DNA of 64,000 bases from Dryas octopetala (lineage: Eukaryota; Streptophyta; Magnoliopsida; Rosales; Rosaceae). The position numbers and the translations under genes are program-made. The notes under the pieces were generated by a model. The model worked only from the letters and a program-made list of their open reading frames with translations, searched no databases and was not told the origin of the DNA. This document shows positions 23,101 through 33,793 of this stretch, one piece after another (the stretch's first letter is position 1; every line of letters starts with the position of its first letter). The stretch is from contig OY992837.1 of the NCBI GenBank assembly GCA_963921425.1, forward strand, positions 17,209,896 to 17,273,895, given 5' to 3'.

Positions 23101-26100
23101 AATGTAATTGAAAATGATGATAATATATATAATATAATCACTTATTTCATATATGCAGAGGTATATGTCCTTACAACTCAGGAGACTCATAAACTATGGC
23201 CTTGTCAAAAAGTGGGGCACCCCATGGCCCGGTTGCAGCTGGTTTCACACTGTGCTCATTACCCTTTGAAAGGTCTATTTTAAGAGCATCTTCATATGTT
23301 ATCACTCCAGAAGCCTCAAAATAGAGTGCATAATTTGTTAGTGTAAGCCTACCTGGAAAAACAACATCCATGCATGGTTAGACAAATTAAAACAATTATT
23401 TAATTCTGGCAAAAAAAAAAAAAAAAATCTATGATCAGAGTTCTCCTTTTTAAACAAACCAGGCCAACTTGTTCCTCCAATGTGGCGTACTACTCTCTGT
23501 GAGCTAGCAGTTCCCTCCACGTGTAAAATGAATTCATCATCCGCAAGCTCCACACCCTTTGGCTTTGCTAGCTTTTGCAAATGTTTTATACATCTATACA
23601 AATATACAATCAAAACAATACACAAAAACAAAAAAGTTGGAACAATATGTTCAAAATCCTAAATGCAAGCATACTTCTATATATGAGTTAGGCTACCGTT
23701 CTTTTATTCCGCTTATATATATGTGTTTGACTTACCAGATATCTACCTAAGCTAGTCCACAAGCAGGTTGATATTGTTTTCTTAATCATCAGACTACACA
23801 AGGTTCTGCTTCCTAACCACAACTAATTAATTTTGTGTATCATTATTTCCAAATGGAAGTTTAACTAAAAACTTGTCTCCTTTTAATCCAATGCATAACT
23901 ACTAGTTTTTAACCATGCATGTTTGCCATTGAGAGTATTAGAGAGTTTCTCCAGAAACATTATTTGTGTACAGATGCTGTATCGAGTATGCATCAATACA
24001 TCATAAAAACAAAATATAAGGTTAGATGCATCACTTGTCAATTTCCTTTAAAAATTTGTCATAGGCAGGAAAATGGAGCCGGTTTCCTGTAGGTGCCGTT
24101 AAAGTTTCAAAGGTAAACCTCCCGTTGACAACATCTGAAACTAGTGGAACTAGCGACCCCAGCCACACAAATGCATCTTCTCCAACATTTCGCTCATTGT
24201 TAACCTACAAGACAGTATATGAAACATGAATTAGAACAAAAAGTACTTAAAAGGAAGAACAAAAGACTTGCTCATAACTCATAAGTGATAGAATTAGAGC
24301 ATCCAACCCAAAACAAATTGGCAATGGGTGGAGAGGCCCAAGACTTATAAACACATATGCTAAGTCTTAGTTTTCCGATGTGAGACATTGCTCCACATTA
24401 CTCTCAACACGCCCTCGCACGTGTGGCGAGATTTTTGAGCCTTACACGTGAACAAATTGTATTGGGTGACGTGGGAGCACGTGTGGCCGTTGGACCTTAC
24501 ACGCGAATAACCAAGCTCTGATACCATGATAGAATTAGAGCATCCAACCCAAAACCAATTGGCAATGGGTGGAGAGGCCCAAGACTTATAAACACATATG
24601 CTAAGTCTTAGTTTTCCGATGTGGGACATTGCTCCACATTACTCTCAACAATAAGATTCTCATAAGTTTACATCAAAACTTGGTTCAACCAAAATTCACA
24701 ACTCTGTGTGGTATGTTCTCAAAACATATTGCAGAATGAAATCAATGCTTGCAATATAGTAGAATCAAATGTTAAGAAATGATCTAGCTTACAAGAAGTG
24801 GCATGAGGTCTGAATAGAATAGAGAGGTCTCATCTTGTTCTGGATTAAATTTTGCAGGTACTTTTTTTTCTTCTTTCTCCTTTGCCATACACTCCTGAAA
24901 ACCCCAAACATATGACATATGTCACAAATCACAATAACAAAAGAAATAGTAGAGACAAAACAATAAATTAATTTAATTCCCAGTAACAAGAAATCTAGTA
25001 GAAAAACAAACACCATGTAGACAAAACAATAAGTTAAATTTCATTCGCTACACAGCTCAGGCGTAGGGTCTCTTTTGCCAATGAAGAGCCTAACATGTAG
25101 AATTGAACTAAAATGTGGGAGGCTGTAATTATCAAACTCAGGGAGATCCGGTTACTCAATGCTAGCTAACAGATTCGCGAGAGCTACATGCTTGGGGTAA
25201 GCTTCAACGGACCTACCTGTTTACGTTACTATCCATTGAGTGTTCGAGTTGATTGTAGGACGGGGAGTGGTGACCCCTATAAGCCTCTTTCCACTCAACA
25301 GCTACACTATACTTGATGGTGGCTCCATACCCTGAGATGGGACAAGGAGGGCAGAGAGGCTTTAAAGCTTTTTTTGCCATACCTTGTCCCTCAGGGGAGG
25401 GCTATTAAATTTTGTCGGTGTACTATCACTGGCACTGTTTCAAATTAAGTAATCAAGAAGTGGGCAACAATTATTTTATATTCTGACATGGAGGACCGGG
25501 GCTTATGTAGCCAACTCCAAATAATTGGGGCCAGGAATTGCTGCATTGTTACTTTGTTAGTAAAGATGATAAAATAGTTATGTAAGTTACTAAGTTTAAG
25601 TCCGAGCAGGTCACCATGAATTCTTTACTCACTCATATACTTACATGGAGTTTCAGTATACTGAAGGTTTTGTTTCCTTCAATTACATGCAGAAGGATTA
25701 GATTGTAAACTTTCTCAATTTCAGAGAATATATAAAGTTTTTGTTTGTCTTGAGACTACACATTACAATCAAGTATTGTTTATCAAATTTTAACATAAAA
25801 CAACTCCGGAAGGCTCTTTAGGAATTGAATGCATGAAAGTAATGCATTTTGGTGTCATCATTCACCCTATTGGTGTATTAAATTGTTATGGAATGTGATG
25901 AGGTGCTGCTGATTAGGGAGAGGTTGTTGACGCTGTTTATTTTCCCGGCCTGTTTCTCAACATATCAATTATTTCTCATTGTGTCAGGGGATTGCATATT
26001 CAGATATGTTGCTAGACTGTGAAACATTCAGACAAGATCCACCCATGAATGATCCTGATTCAGGATCTCAATCACCACTATGTGGGTAAAAAAATTACTC

Positions 26101-27008
26101 TATACTACTAAGAGAAGTCTCTTTCAAGAAAAAAGAAAAAAGAGAGAAGTCTCTTTCAATAGCACTATAAACAATTGTAATAAAAGCATTTTAGTATTAA
26201 GAAGAGTATAATAACTAATCTACTGATCTCATCCTTTTTTCTTTTCCTAACCTCTATCCCACTTTCTTTGTTCTTATATTTTTTGTTTGCACACACACAC
26301 ATTTAGTATGGCAGAAAAATATACAGAATTTGTTTTCTTTTCTCCATGGAAAGAGAAGACTCATAAGAAACAAACAATCAAGTACTCAAACCATGTATGT
26401 AATTAATCAAAATATGAACTTACCACCACTACATTTCTGTAAACAAAAAAAATATGAACTTGCCAATTACACCAAGTCCAAACCAGAGTCACAATAGCAT
26501 ATATTCATATAAAATTAACCATTTCAATTGCTTTTTAATTACTAAACAGAGGGAATAAGAAAACAAAAATGTAAAGACATGCACAAATTATACGCTACCG
26601 TGAAAGACTCCTCATCGGCAGAGGAGGGCATCTCCCAAGCGAGCATCATGTCGAATGTGAAGCGACTGAAAAATCCATCCGCAATCTTTTGTTCAATGTC
26701 TTGACATGTATCGCTCAGAGCCTTGGCACTGCAAAATTCTACAAATTTCTTCGAATAACTACCACCCGGGGACGGCGCCGTTTCGTCAGGCTTCCATGAC
26801 GTAGCCTCAAATTCCTCCACTAAGTTATCCACCGAAATGTCAAGTTTTCTGCACATATAGGATTGATTTCACATATACAATGTATCGAACACTTGAAGAA
26901 CAAACAGACATGTTACATGTACCTACACTTATATATAAAGACTTACAGGGCGCAGCTTTGTACAACATCGTTGGCAATGGACGACAGATGCTTCAATGCC
27001 ATTGTCAT
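20185..27008 (-). CDS. DUF639 family membrane protein, ten exons
   Basis: A plant-specific family of unknown biochemical function. Exons from 5' to 3': 27008-26947, 26848-26599, 24894-24793, 24204-24035, 23593-23460, 23352-23175, 22686-22125, 21283-21171, 21054-20811, 20433-20185. All have GT-AG junctions and keep frame, giving 687 residues. Two ATGs are possible: MTMALKH at 27008, or MALKH at 27002, which matches relatives better. Family hallmarks by eye: the N-terminal SVDNLVEEFE; TFDMMLAWEMP; GEDAFVWLGSLVPLVSDVVNG; TAPTGNRLHFPAYDKFLKEI; and PGRLTLTNYALYFE, followed by KIDLSKG. Hydrophobic segments lie near residues 508-543 and 611-642, suggesting membrane anchoring near the C-terminus. Length is normal for the full-size members and no break is seen. 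Intron 3 holds a TRIM; intron 2 (1.7 kb) holds unassigned inserted sequence. Confidence 0.9.
22774..22934. repeat. Dispersed repeat, copy 1, in DUF639 intron 6
   Basis: The stretch from 'atgtggcatgcacacggatg' to 'ctctagcaaagatttt' has a close copy at 59973-60130, with small indels. It is non-coding and of unknown class; no terminal repeats are evident. Confidence 0.8.
24286..24650 (-). mobile_element. TRIM (miniature LTR element), 365 bp
   Basis: Two 124-bp direct repeats (24286-24409 and 24527-24650) flank 117 bp and are bounded by the 5-bp duplication ataag (24281-24285 and 24651-24655). On the minus strand each LTR starts TGTTGAGAGTAATGTGGAGC and ends CTAATTCTATCA. The primer-binding site TGGTATCAGAGC (initiator Met-tRNA) directly abuts the right-hand LTR at 24526-24515. 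It has no coding capacity. The LTRs differ at only a few positions. It lies in DUF639 intron 3, in the same orientation as the gene. Confidence 0.93.
25030..25560. other. Atypical GC-richer insert in DUF639 intron 2
   Basis: Base composition is visibly less AT-rich than the surrounding intron, and the sequence (for example 'gattcgcgagagctacatg' and 'gacggggagtggtgacccc') has no plant-intron character. It may be organelle-derived DNA or an unrecognised transposon fragment. A little further right (about 25987-26090, plus strand) a CAG acceptor-like site is followed by about 33 open codons ending in TAA, another possible captured exon that I cannot identify. Confidence 0.3.
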
Positions 27009-27036
27009 TGCAGATATCACTGTGATCTGATTTGAT

Positions 27037-27330
27037 TTGCATTTGCAGAGAGAACATGTTTTAAGTTTTAGCAGGAGAGAATGCTGAGATGGGATGTGTT
27101 TCTCTGAGGAACTGCCACGTTTGGTTGGCCATGCAACTATGCAAGATGCAACGACAGGTGTTGCATGCATGTTCCCCATTTCCCCTGAACGCTCTCGCTC
27201 TCCATGCGTGTCTTTTGGGCCACAGAAGATGGCTACGAACCCAAGACTAGCCCATTTACTGTCTTCGTATTTTGGGTCAAGTTGGGCCGAATTTTGGAGA
27301 ATTTCAGACCAACCGACCTGTCTACTTCTA
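27037..27330. repeat. Upstream region of the DUF639 gene, copy 1 of a direct duplication
   Basis: This segment begins 29-35 bp upstream of the two candidate start codons and therefore probably contains the 5' leader and core promoter. A clear second copy in the same orientation lies at 30129-30422. Shared blocks include 'aacatgttttaagttttagc' and 'gtctttTgggccacagaag'. Confidence 0.85.
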
Positions 27331-27771
27331 GAAACTTTAGGCCCCTTTGGTATCTTTCTTAAAAACCATTTTTCATTTGTAATAAGAAATCGTCTCCAAA
27401 CTTGAAGATTGTAGAAAAATTGGTAGAAAGGGACAAGACGATGGAAGGGAAACAAAGAGATAAAGAGAGATACTTTGGACCTTTGGTGATAAAAACTTTG
27501 TATTCATCACACCAATTCTGCAATTCATGTACAGTACAAAGTCTAGTTTATATGCAGATCAATATGGACATTTCTAGAGAATAAATCCTTGGGTATATTT
27601 GAACTGATATGCTGGAATATTATTTGATGATATATTGATGCTTTCTAACTTTCTTGATTGCTTTGACACCATGGCATGGCTTGGCAGGTATTGCTTCAGT
27701 TGTGATGAGTAGCACATGACTGTGCAGATGGGCGTACGTCCTTAGAGCAAGGTTTTAAAACACTAATGCAT
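27331..27771. other. Upstream spacer
   Basis: About 440 bp of AT-rich sequence upstream of the DUF639 promoter region. No gene or repeat structure is visible before the MITE target site at 27772. Confidence 0.45.
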
Positions 27772-27780
27772 GTGTAAAAC

Positions 27781-27962
27781 GAGAAATTATTCTGTGTAAC
27801 TGATATATCGTTCTGTGGTGTAATTAATTCAACGTGTCATAATATCAATGAATGTTATTAACATTATATCATACTAATATAAATATATTGTTCAATAATA
27901 CTTTTACACATTGGACTGGTTACACCACGTGACAATGTATCGGATACACCCAATAATTTTTT
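27781..27962. mobile_element. 182-bp MULE-type MITE, copy 2
   Basis: The left end, GAGAAATTATTCTGTGTAAC, pairs with the right end in reverse complement (CAAAAAATTATTGGGTGTAT). It is flanked by a near-perfect 9-bp direct repeat, gtgtaaaac and gtgtaagac (27772-27780, 27963-27971). Same family as 12020-12200, but more diverged internally and with one mismatch in the duplication, so probably older. Confidence 0.8.
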
Positions 27963-28194
27963 GTGTAAGACAAAGTGTTTTAAATCTCAATCACAAGGCA
28001 ATGTGTAAGTCTTTCATGCATCAAATTATTATAATAAAAAAAATATAATATATAATATAGTTTTAAAAAAACATTAGTAGTCATTCAAACAAGATAAACA
28101 TATCAAATTAAACAAGATCATCCAAATAAAATAATTATCCTAACAAAATCATCCAAAAAACATACAAAATACAATCCTAAAAGAAAATTCCACT

Positions 28195-30120
28195 TTATTC
28201 ATCCCATTCATCTTCACCAACATCCTTCAAACTAACATCACCATCATCATGTCCAAATGTATCAATGTGGAAAGGAGATTTTGCCCTATCAAAGGAAGGA
28301 ACTTGGGGATCCTCATCTTCATTAACAAGCATCATCTTTAGGGATTTATATTTGCCTCCAGCCTTACCTATGCATAAAATTGGGACTTAAAGTTAAGAAA
28401 TAATTTGATGATTAAAGCATAACATCAATTGTAGTATTCACTTATGGTTAAATTTTCAAAACATACTTGAGCTTTCACCACTTTTTCGTTTCTTTGAAGC
28501 CAATGATCGAGGAACTCGCACAAGGAATAGGCTCACTAGGAATAAGAATGGACTCAAAAGGAATAGGAATGGACACTTGATCTACTTGTCTTTCATAAGT
28601 AGTAATTGGCACATTCCTTATGGCTTCTTGTTTATATAATTCGTGTAAATAAAGCCAAGATGGATTGGTACGTTGGAAGAACAAGGTCTTCTCCCTCAGG
28701 CCTCAGCTATCCATTCATCATCCGAACATCCAATAGTATCGGATCTATCTTTTCTCTCCTTCGAATACTTCTCTCTTAGATAAGTATTGTACTTCACATA
28801 GACAAAAACATTTAGTTTTTGGTGTTCAAGTCTATTTCTTCTTTTGGTATGAATCTAAATTTAACATAAAAATAAAAAAATTAGAAGCATAAACATAGTT
28901 GACATGCTCACTTTTAGACATACAAATAAGTAAATATCAAGGAATTTACCGACTCAAAGGTACTTCAATTCATGTTGCAACCTGATGCACTACAATTAAG
29001 GCTAAGGACTCGAATAGCAAATTTCATCAACTCAGGTGTTGCCCTCCCAAAACGCATCCACCAGTTTGCTAGAAAATAAAAGAATAAAACCACCATTGAG
29101 TTCACTTCACTATTTAAACCAAGTCACATTCCCATTAATAAAATAAGAAAGAGACTATGATAAAAATAAAAACCTGGGGTCCACAATTTCCTAGATTTCA
29201 CTGCAATTTGACTTTCACTGCAATTTGACTTCCAAAGTCTCCTCTTGCACCATCATACAAGTCCAACTGGATATTAGCTTGAATTCAATCATCATCTCTC
29301 ATCATCCTTTCCATGGAATCATACAATCCCTTCCTCACTTCTTCAACATTTGAGAAATTGTCTTTATAACGCAATTGAGGGTTCAAATAATAACCCACTG
29401 CACATATGTACGTAGTCGATGAAGTTGTGGATCTCATCTATTATCTATTTTTTTTTCCAAATTGGTTTGTACCTTCTTTCCACATTTCCACAATTGAATG
29501 CAATCTTCTCTTTTGCAGCATCCATGCATCAACTCATAGATATATGAATATATCCCATTGCAGGTATCTCCTCAGAGTCAACTTCCTTAAAAACAAATAC
29601 AAGTGGAATAACACTCTTGATACAACATGAGACAAAAAAGTTTGATCAAAGCATATAATTGCACGAGTCATAATACCATCATTATGTTTTGCAAAGGGAC
29701 CTTCACACCATTCTTTGGAAGAAAACATAGACATAAGAGGTTACTTTTTCTTATAGATACTTTGAAGAGTTAAATAAGATGAAGTGGCAAACCTTGGTAT
29801 TGCTAGACGAATAAGCTCCTTATTCTTTGTGAAGGTTCTCATCAAGGCTAGGACCCATGTATGTCATAAATAAACTTCACTGCTTTCTTAGCCTTTACAA
29901 TTGCATCTTCAAAAACGTTCAATTAACTTACTAATATCTTCTAGCATCAAATCTATGCAATGTGCCGCACATGGAGTCCATCACAATTTCTCCCTCTTTT
30001 CCATTAGAATCTTTCTCGTCTTCTTATAATTAGAAGCATTATATCCATGATTATTTGAATCACATTCTCCTCCCCAACTTCTTGCACAACATCATCCAAG
30101 TATTTCTCCATCAAGTCCGC
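28195..30120 (-). pseudogene. hAT-superfamily transposase pseudogene
   Basis: Decayed transposase read on the minus strand from about 30120 to a stop at 28195. Conserved blocks in order: DVVQEVGEENVIQ; WTPCAAHCIDLMLEDISK; an FTKNKELIRLAIPRFATSS block followed by YLTLQSIYK; MFSSKEWCEGPFAKHND; and the C-terminal dimerisation region WWMRFGRATPELMKFAIRV, then LSLNCSASGC and HTKRRNRLEHQKLNVFVYV. It ends in an acidic tail. The blocks lie in different frames with several stops, so no functional enzyme could be made. I could not find terminal inverted repeats or an 8-bp duplication. It sits between the two copies of the DUF639 upstream region. Confidence 0.85.
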
Positions 30121-30128
30121 ATCTTTTT

Positions 30129-30422
30129 TTGCATTTGCAGAAAGAACATGTTTTAAGTTTTAGCAGGAGAGAATGCTGAGATGGGATGTGTTTTTCTGAG
30201 GTACTGCCACGTTTGGTTGGCCATGCAAGATGCAACGACAAGTCTTGCATGCATGTTCCCCATTTCCCTGAATGCCATTGATCCCCTCGGATATTATGCG
30301 TGTCTTTTGGGCCACAGAAGATGGCTACAAACCCAATAGTAGCCTATTTACTGTCTTCGTATTTTGGGTTGAGTTAGGCCAAATTTTGGAGAATTTCAGA
30401 CCAACCAACCCATCTAATTCTG
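30129..30422. repeat. Second copy of the DUF639 upstream region
   Basis: Direct-orientation copy of 27037-27330 with a short deletion ('ctatgcaagatg' shortened) and scattered substitutions. No DUF639 coding exon follows it on the left, where the hAT pseudogene lies, so this is an orphan promoter-like segment. Confidence 0.85.
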
Positions 30423-30429
30423 TCATAAC

Positions 30430-30912
30430 TGCCACGCGTGACCTGCACGTGACCAATTTGTGGGGCAACATCTTAGAAAAAGACCTCAATTTTTACTCCT
30501 TGTCTCAATTGAGGATGCGACATTCAAAGCGTTCCAATTAAGAACTCATAGTTTACTTAAATACCAATCAAGGACTTTCCATCAATTCAGTCATAAATGC
30601 TGTTTAAAATTGATCACGTGACCCGCACGTGACCAATTTGTGGGGGGCAAAAACGTCTTTTTAATCACTGTTAAAAAACAGTAATACAAAATTAAAAGAA
30701 TTAAAACAAATTGGGAAGGACTAGGGAGGATGTAGAAACCTCCCCACCACCGACCCTCCTCACCCATACCCGCACGTTGAGAATGAAATGGACGATGTTG
30801 AGGTTGACGAGGTCTGGGTAGAGCTCAAGAGCGTCAGCGAGGATCTTGTTCTTCTAGAGGTCTTCGTGCAGTTCGATTTCGAAGTCTGTCAAGTTGTAAG
30901 AGAGAGAGAGAG

Positions 30913-30977
<65 letters not shown>

Positions 30978-31345
30978 CACAGAGGGAAGAGGGTCACTGC
31001 ATAGGGGGAAGATGCGAGTCGCAGGTGCATGAGGATGGGGTAGTTGCCGATCGCTGGCCAGAGAGGGGAATGGAGGTGGGTCGGGGTGAGAGGGTTTTGC
31101 GTCTTCTACCCCATCTTTTTTCTTTTTCTTTTTCTTTAATTTTTTTTAATTCTATTAATAATATTTTTTTTAGGAAAATTTGAGTAAAATGACGTAACAT
31201 TACCACCTATTCGCAGTTGAGGATGCGACATTTAAAGTGTTCTAGTTAAGGACTTCACTTTCACTTACGGTTCAATCAAGAATCTTCCGTCAACTCTTTT
31301 ATAACATTCGTTAAAAATTGATTATGTGCTAAGCACATGATCAAT
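30430..31345. repeat. Two direct copies of a transposon-end sequence
   Basis: A unit containing 'ttgaggatgcgaca', then 'caatcaaggactttccatca' and 'aaattgat.acgtga' occurs at about 30495-30640 and again at about 31213-31345. Reverse-complement copies lie at about 40575-40740 and 40745-40865. Between the two left copies is a segment (about 30750-30900) whose minus strand is open for some 50 codons (LHEDL, stop, KNKILADALELYPDLVNLN), perhaps a captured exon that I cannot identify. A GA microsatellite follows. Confidence 0.6.
30898..30974. repeat. (GA)n microsatellite
   Basis: Almost pure GA dinucleotide run with one AAAA interruption near 30913. The Arg/Glu-repeat ORF that crosses it is a by-product of the repeat. 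Confidence 0.95.
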
Positions 31346-31389
31346 TTTTAAAGATAAATATGAAAAAGTGAACTTTCTTCTACAAAATA

Positions 31390-31629
31390 ATTGAAAAAAA
31401 TAAAACTAAATAATTAAAGAAATAAAACTAAACTAATTAAACAAATAAAACTAAAACAATTACAAAAAAAAAAAAATTAAACAAAAATCATTACAAAAAA
31501 ATTAAACTAAAACTAAAAAACTAAACTCACCACCCAGCCCCGATCCTCCCCTTCCCCCCCCCCCCCCCCCATCCACCACCTAGCCCCGACCCTCCCCCTT
31601 CCCCCACCCAGCCCGACCCTCCCTTATGC

Positions 31630-31670
<41 letters not shown>

Positions 31671-32425
31671 GTTTCGGTGAAAGACGGCGAAGATACATTT
31701 CGCAAAATACCCAGCCGCTGTCGACCTCCTCCACGCGCAGCACTGTGCCTAGCCACCTCCATGCCTGAAACTCCGCGCGCAGCAACCAACAGTGCCGATT
31801 GGAGGTGTTGGTGGTAGGTCGTCAATGGTAAGCAGGTCGGGTATTTTGTAAGGTGCTATGTGAGATGATGAAGAGCAGTGTAAGGTGATGGAGGTGGTGG
31901 TGGGTCTTCGTTGTATGGTGCTGTGTAAGATGATGAAGAGCAGTAGAAAATGATTTTGTAAAAACAGGGAAAACATCAAAATGTTGTTTTCTAAACCAAT
32001 GAACAAATCTGAATTCATTTTCCAAAATCATTCTCAGTGTTTTCACAAAATGGTGCACCGAACACAATTCCTGTCATTTTTATTTTGGGAAAATGAAAAT
32101 GGGCCTCTGAAAATGTTATCGAACGGACCCTAAGGTTTTTACAAAAGGAAGAGAAGAAGAAACTGTTGGTGTTCTTCATAATCTGCAAAATAAGACTAGA
32201 GAGAGAGAGAGAGAGAGAGATCAGGCAGCAGAGAGGAAGCCCAGGGCTAGGTGGGGGAAGGGGGAGGGTGGCCGGAGCTGGGTGAGGTGAGGGTGGCCGG
32301 GGCTGGGTGGGAGAAGAGGGAGGGGAGGGGTGGGGGTTTAGTTTTTTAGTTTTAGTTTAATTTTTTTGTAACTGTTTTAGTTTTATTTCTTTAATTAGTT
32401 TACTAATTAGTTTTTTTGGTTGGGT
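31390..32425. repeat. Imperfect inverted-repeat element of about 1 kb
   Basis: The left arm (A-rich 'aataaaactaaa' repeats at 31395-31520, then C-rich 'cacccagccccgatcctccc' at 31530-31625) is mirrored on the right (G-rich 'gggtggccggggctgggtgg' at 32245-32335, then 'tagttttagtttaattt' at 32340-32425). The inside holds a (CT)n run at about 31632-31669 and a (GA)n run at 32198-32220. It resembles a non-autonomous TIR element; its exact ends and target duplication were not resolved. Confidence 0.55.
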
Positions 32426-32449
32426 GGTGGGTGTTGGGTAAGGAATAAA

Positions 32450-32562
32450 ATTTCGGGTTTCGAGGAAATTTCGATAGAAATTTCGACGGAAATTTCGAAA
32501 ATTTTTAAATTTCGACAAAAATTCGACGGAAACAACGAAAATTGTTATCAAAATACGGAAAT
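32450..32562. repeat. AAATTTCG-rich motif cluster, copy 1
   Basis: Repeated 'gaaatttcgayrg'-like units give a locally regular pattern. A related cluster lies at 40397-40555. The unit length is irregular (9-14 bp), so this is not a simple microsatellite. Confidence 0.7.
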
Positions 32563-33790
32563 TTTGAATGAAATTTTACCATATGTTTATTTAACATATT
32601 ATCTACTACATTGATAAAAAACATTGAAAAAACCAAATTATATGGTAGGTTTCATATGATATGTGATGAATATAATGCGCGCTGGAGGCAAATACTATTA
32701 AATAAAATTAGTATAATGAATAAATAAAATTATTATATTCTTTATACTCAATAATTTATATACTAAATACTATATACTCTATATACTAAATTCTATATAT
32801 TCTATAATATATACACTAAATTTTATATATTTTATAATGTGTATTCTATATTCCTTAAGATATGGTATAAGATATTAAAATTTAGGCTCTTTAAGATATT
32901 TTTAATTATTTTTATATAAAAATGTATTAGGATTTAAAATTTAAAAACAACTAAACGAAATTCCAAATTTTTTTTTTCTTTCTAATTACACAAAGACCCC
33001 AAACCTCAAGTCCTCAACCAATTCTAAACTTTTTTTTTCCTTTCTCTTTTCTTTTTTTCTTTTCTTTTCTTTTCCTTTTTCTTTTTCTTTTCTTTCTTTT
33101 CTTTTCTTTTTCTTTTCTTTCCTTCCTTTCCTTTTTTTCTTCTTTCTTCCCGTGATTTCATCTTTTCTTTCTCTTTCTTCTTTCCCACTGCCCAGCCACC
33201 AAACTCATTCTCTTTCTTCTTTACAACTGGCTGGTAGGGGTTGCCATTGTGCACAGATAACTCACAACCCCAAAAATTGTGTAGTAGGCTTGTAGCCTTA
33301 TTTGTAAGAAATTATGGCATACTATTGTCATATACAAGTATACAACATTTTCCATGTAATTTGCTGAATTATTAAAAAAAAGTTGTGTACAATGATATAC
33401 ATGGGTTTTTTTTTTTTTTTTTTTCATATTTATCCCCTCGTTAATATAATAGTAGTCCTATTCATAAGAAATTTCTACATATAATCGTTATGTACAACTT
33501 TCTTTTTACAAAACTAATCATGTAATTTCCATGTAAGTGATTGAATTATAAGAAAGAGGTTGTCACAAATACCATAGAATACAACAGTAGACTTTAAAAA
33601 AACAGAAGCCAGATAGCCCCAAAAGCTCTCCTTTCTTTTTTTTATTTTTTAAATGTTTGTTACATGCAATTTAAAACTAAATAGTCAATTTGAAACCCAC
33701 ATAAAGAAAACTCAACCTACAAATTTTATATGTCTAATATTTTCTTTTGTTGAATTTTGTTTGACATTACAACTAAGATTACATCGATCT
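32563..33790. other. Low-complexity spacer
   Basis: Contains a TATATTCTA-type degenerate repeat (about 32740-32870), a T/C-rich tract (about 33026-33185), and 'cccactgcccagccaccaaa' (33184), which is also the unit of the tandem array at 40072. Lys/Glu-rich ORFs on the minus strand simply translate the T/C tract. No gene is seen. Confidence 0.5.
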
Positions 33791-33793
33791 CTG

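Noticed and set aside
24515-24526. Possible tRNA gene from the Met-tRNA-like 12-mer (also at 6077-6088)
   Set aside because: Only the 3'-end complement is present, directly next to an LTR; this is a primer-binding site, and no cloverleaf can be built around it.
24286-24650. Cassandra-type TRIM
   Set aside because: Cassandra LTRs carry a 5S rRNA promoter segment; I see no such sequence in these 124-bp LTRs.
26943-27455. 170-aa ORF extending the DUF639 N-terminus upstream
   Set aside because: The upstream 140 residues have no family match and cover the duplicated promoter-like region. Relatives start at a position equivalent to MALKH.
30788-31183. 131-aa plus-strand ORF
   Set aside because: Mostly Arg/Glu repeats from the GA microsatellite. 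If anything is coding here it is the opposite strand at 30750-30900, which is interrupted.
33024-33254. Lys/Glu-rich minus-strand ORF
   Set aside because: Translation of a T/C-rich low-complexity tract.
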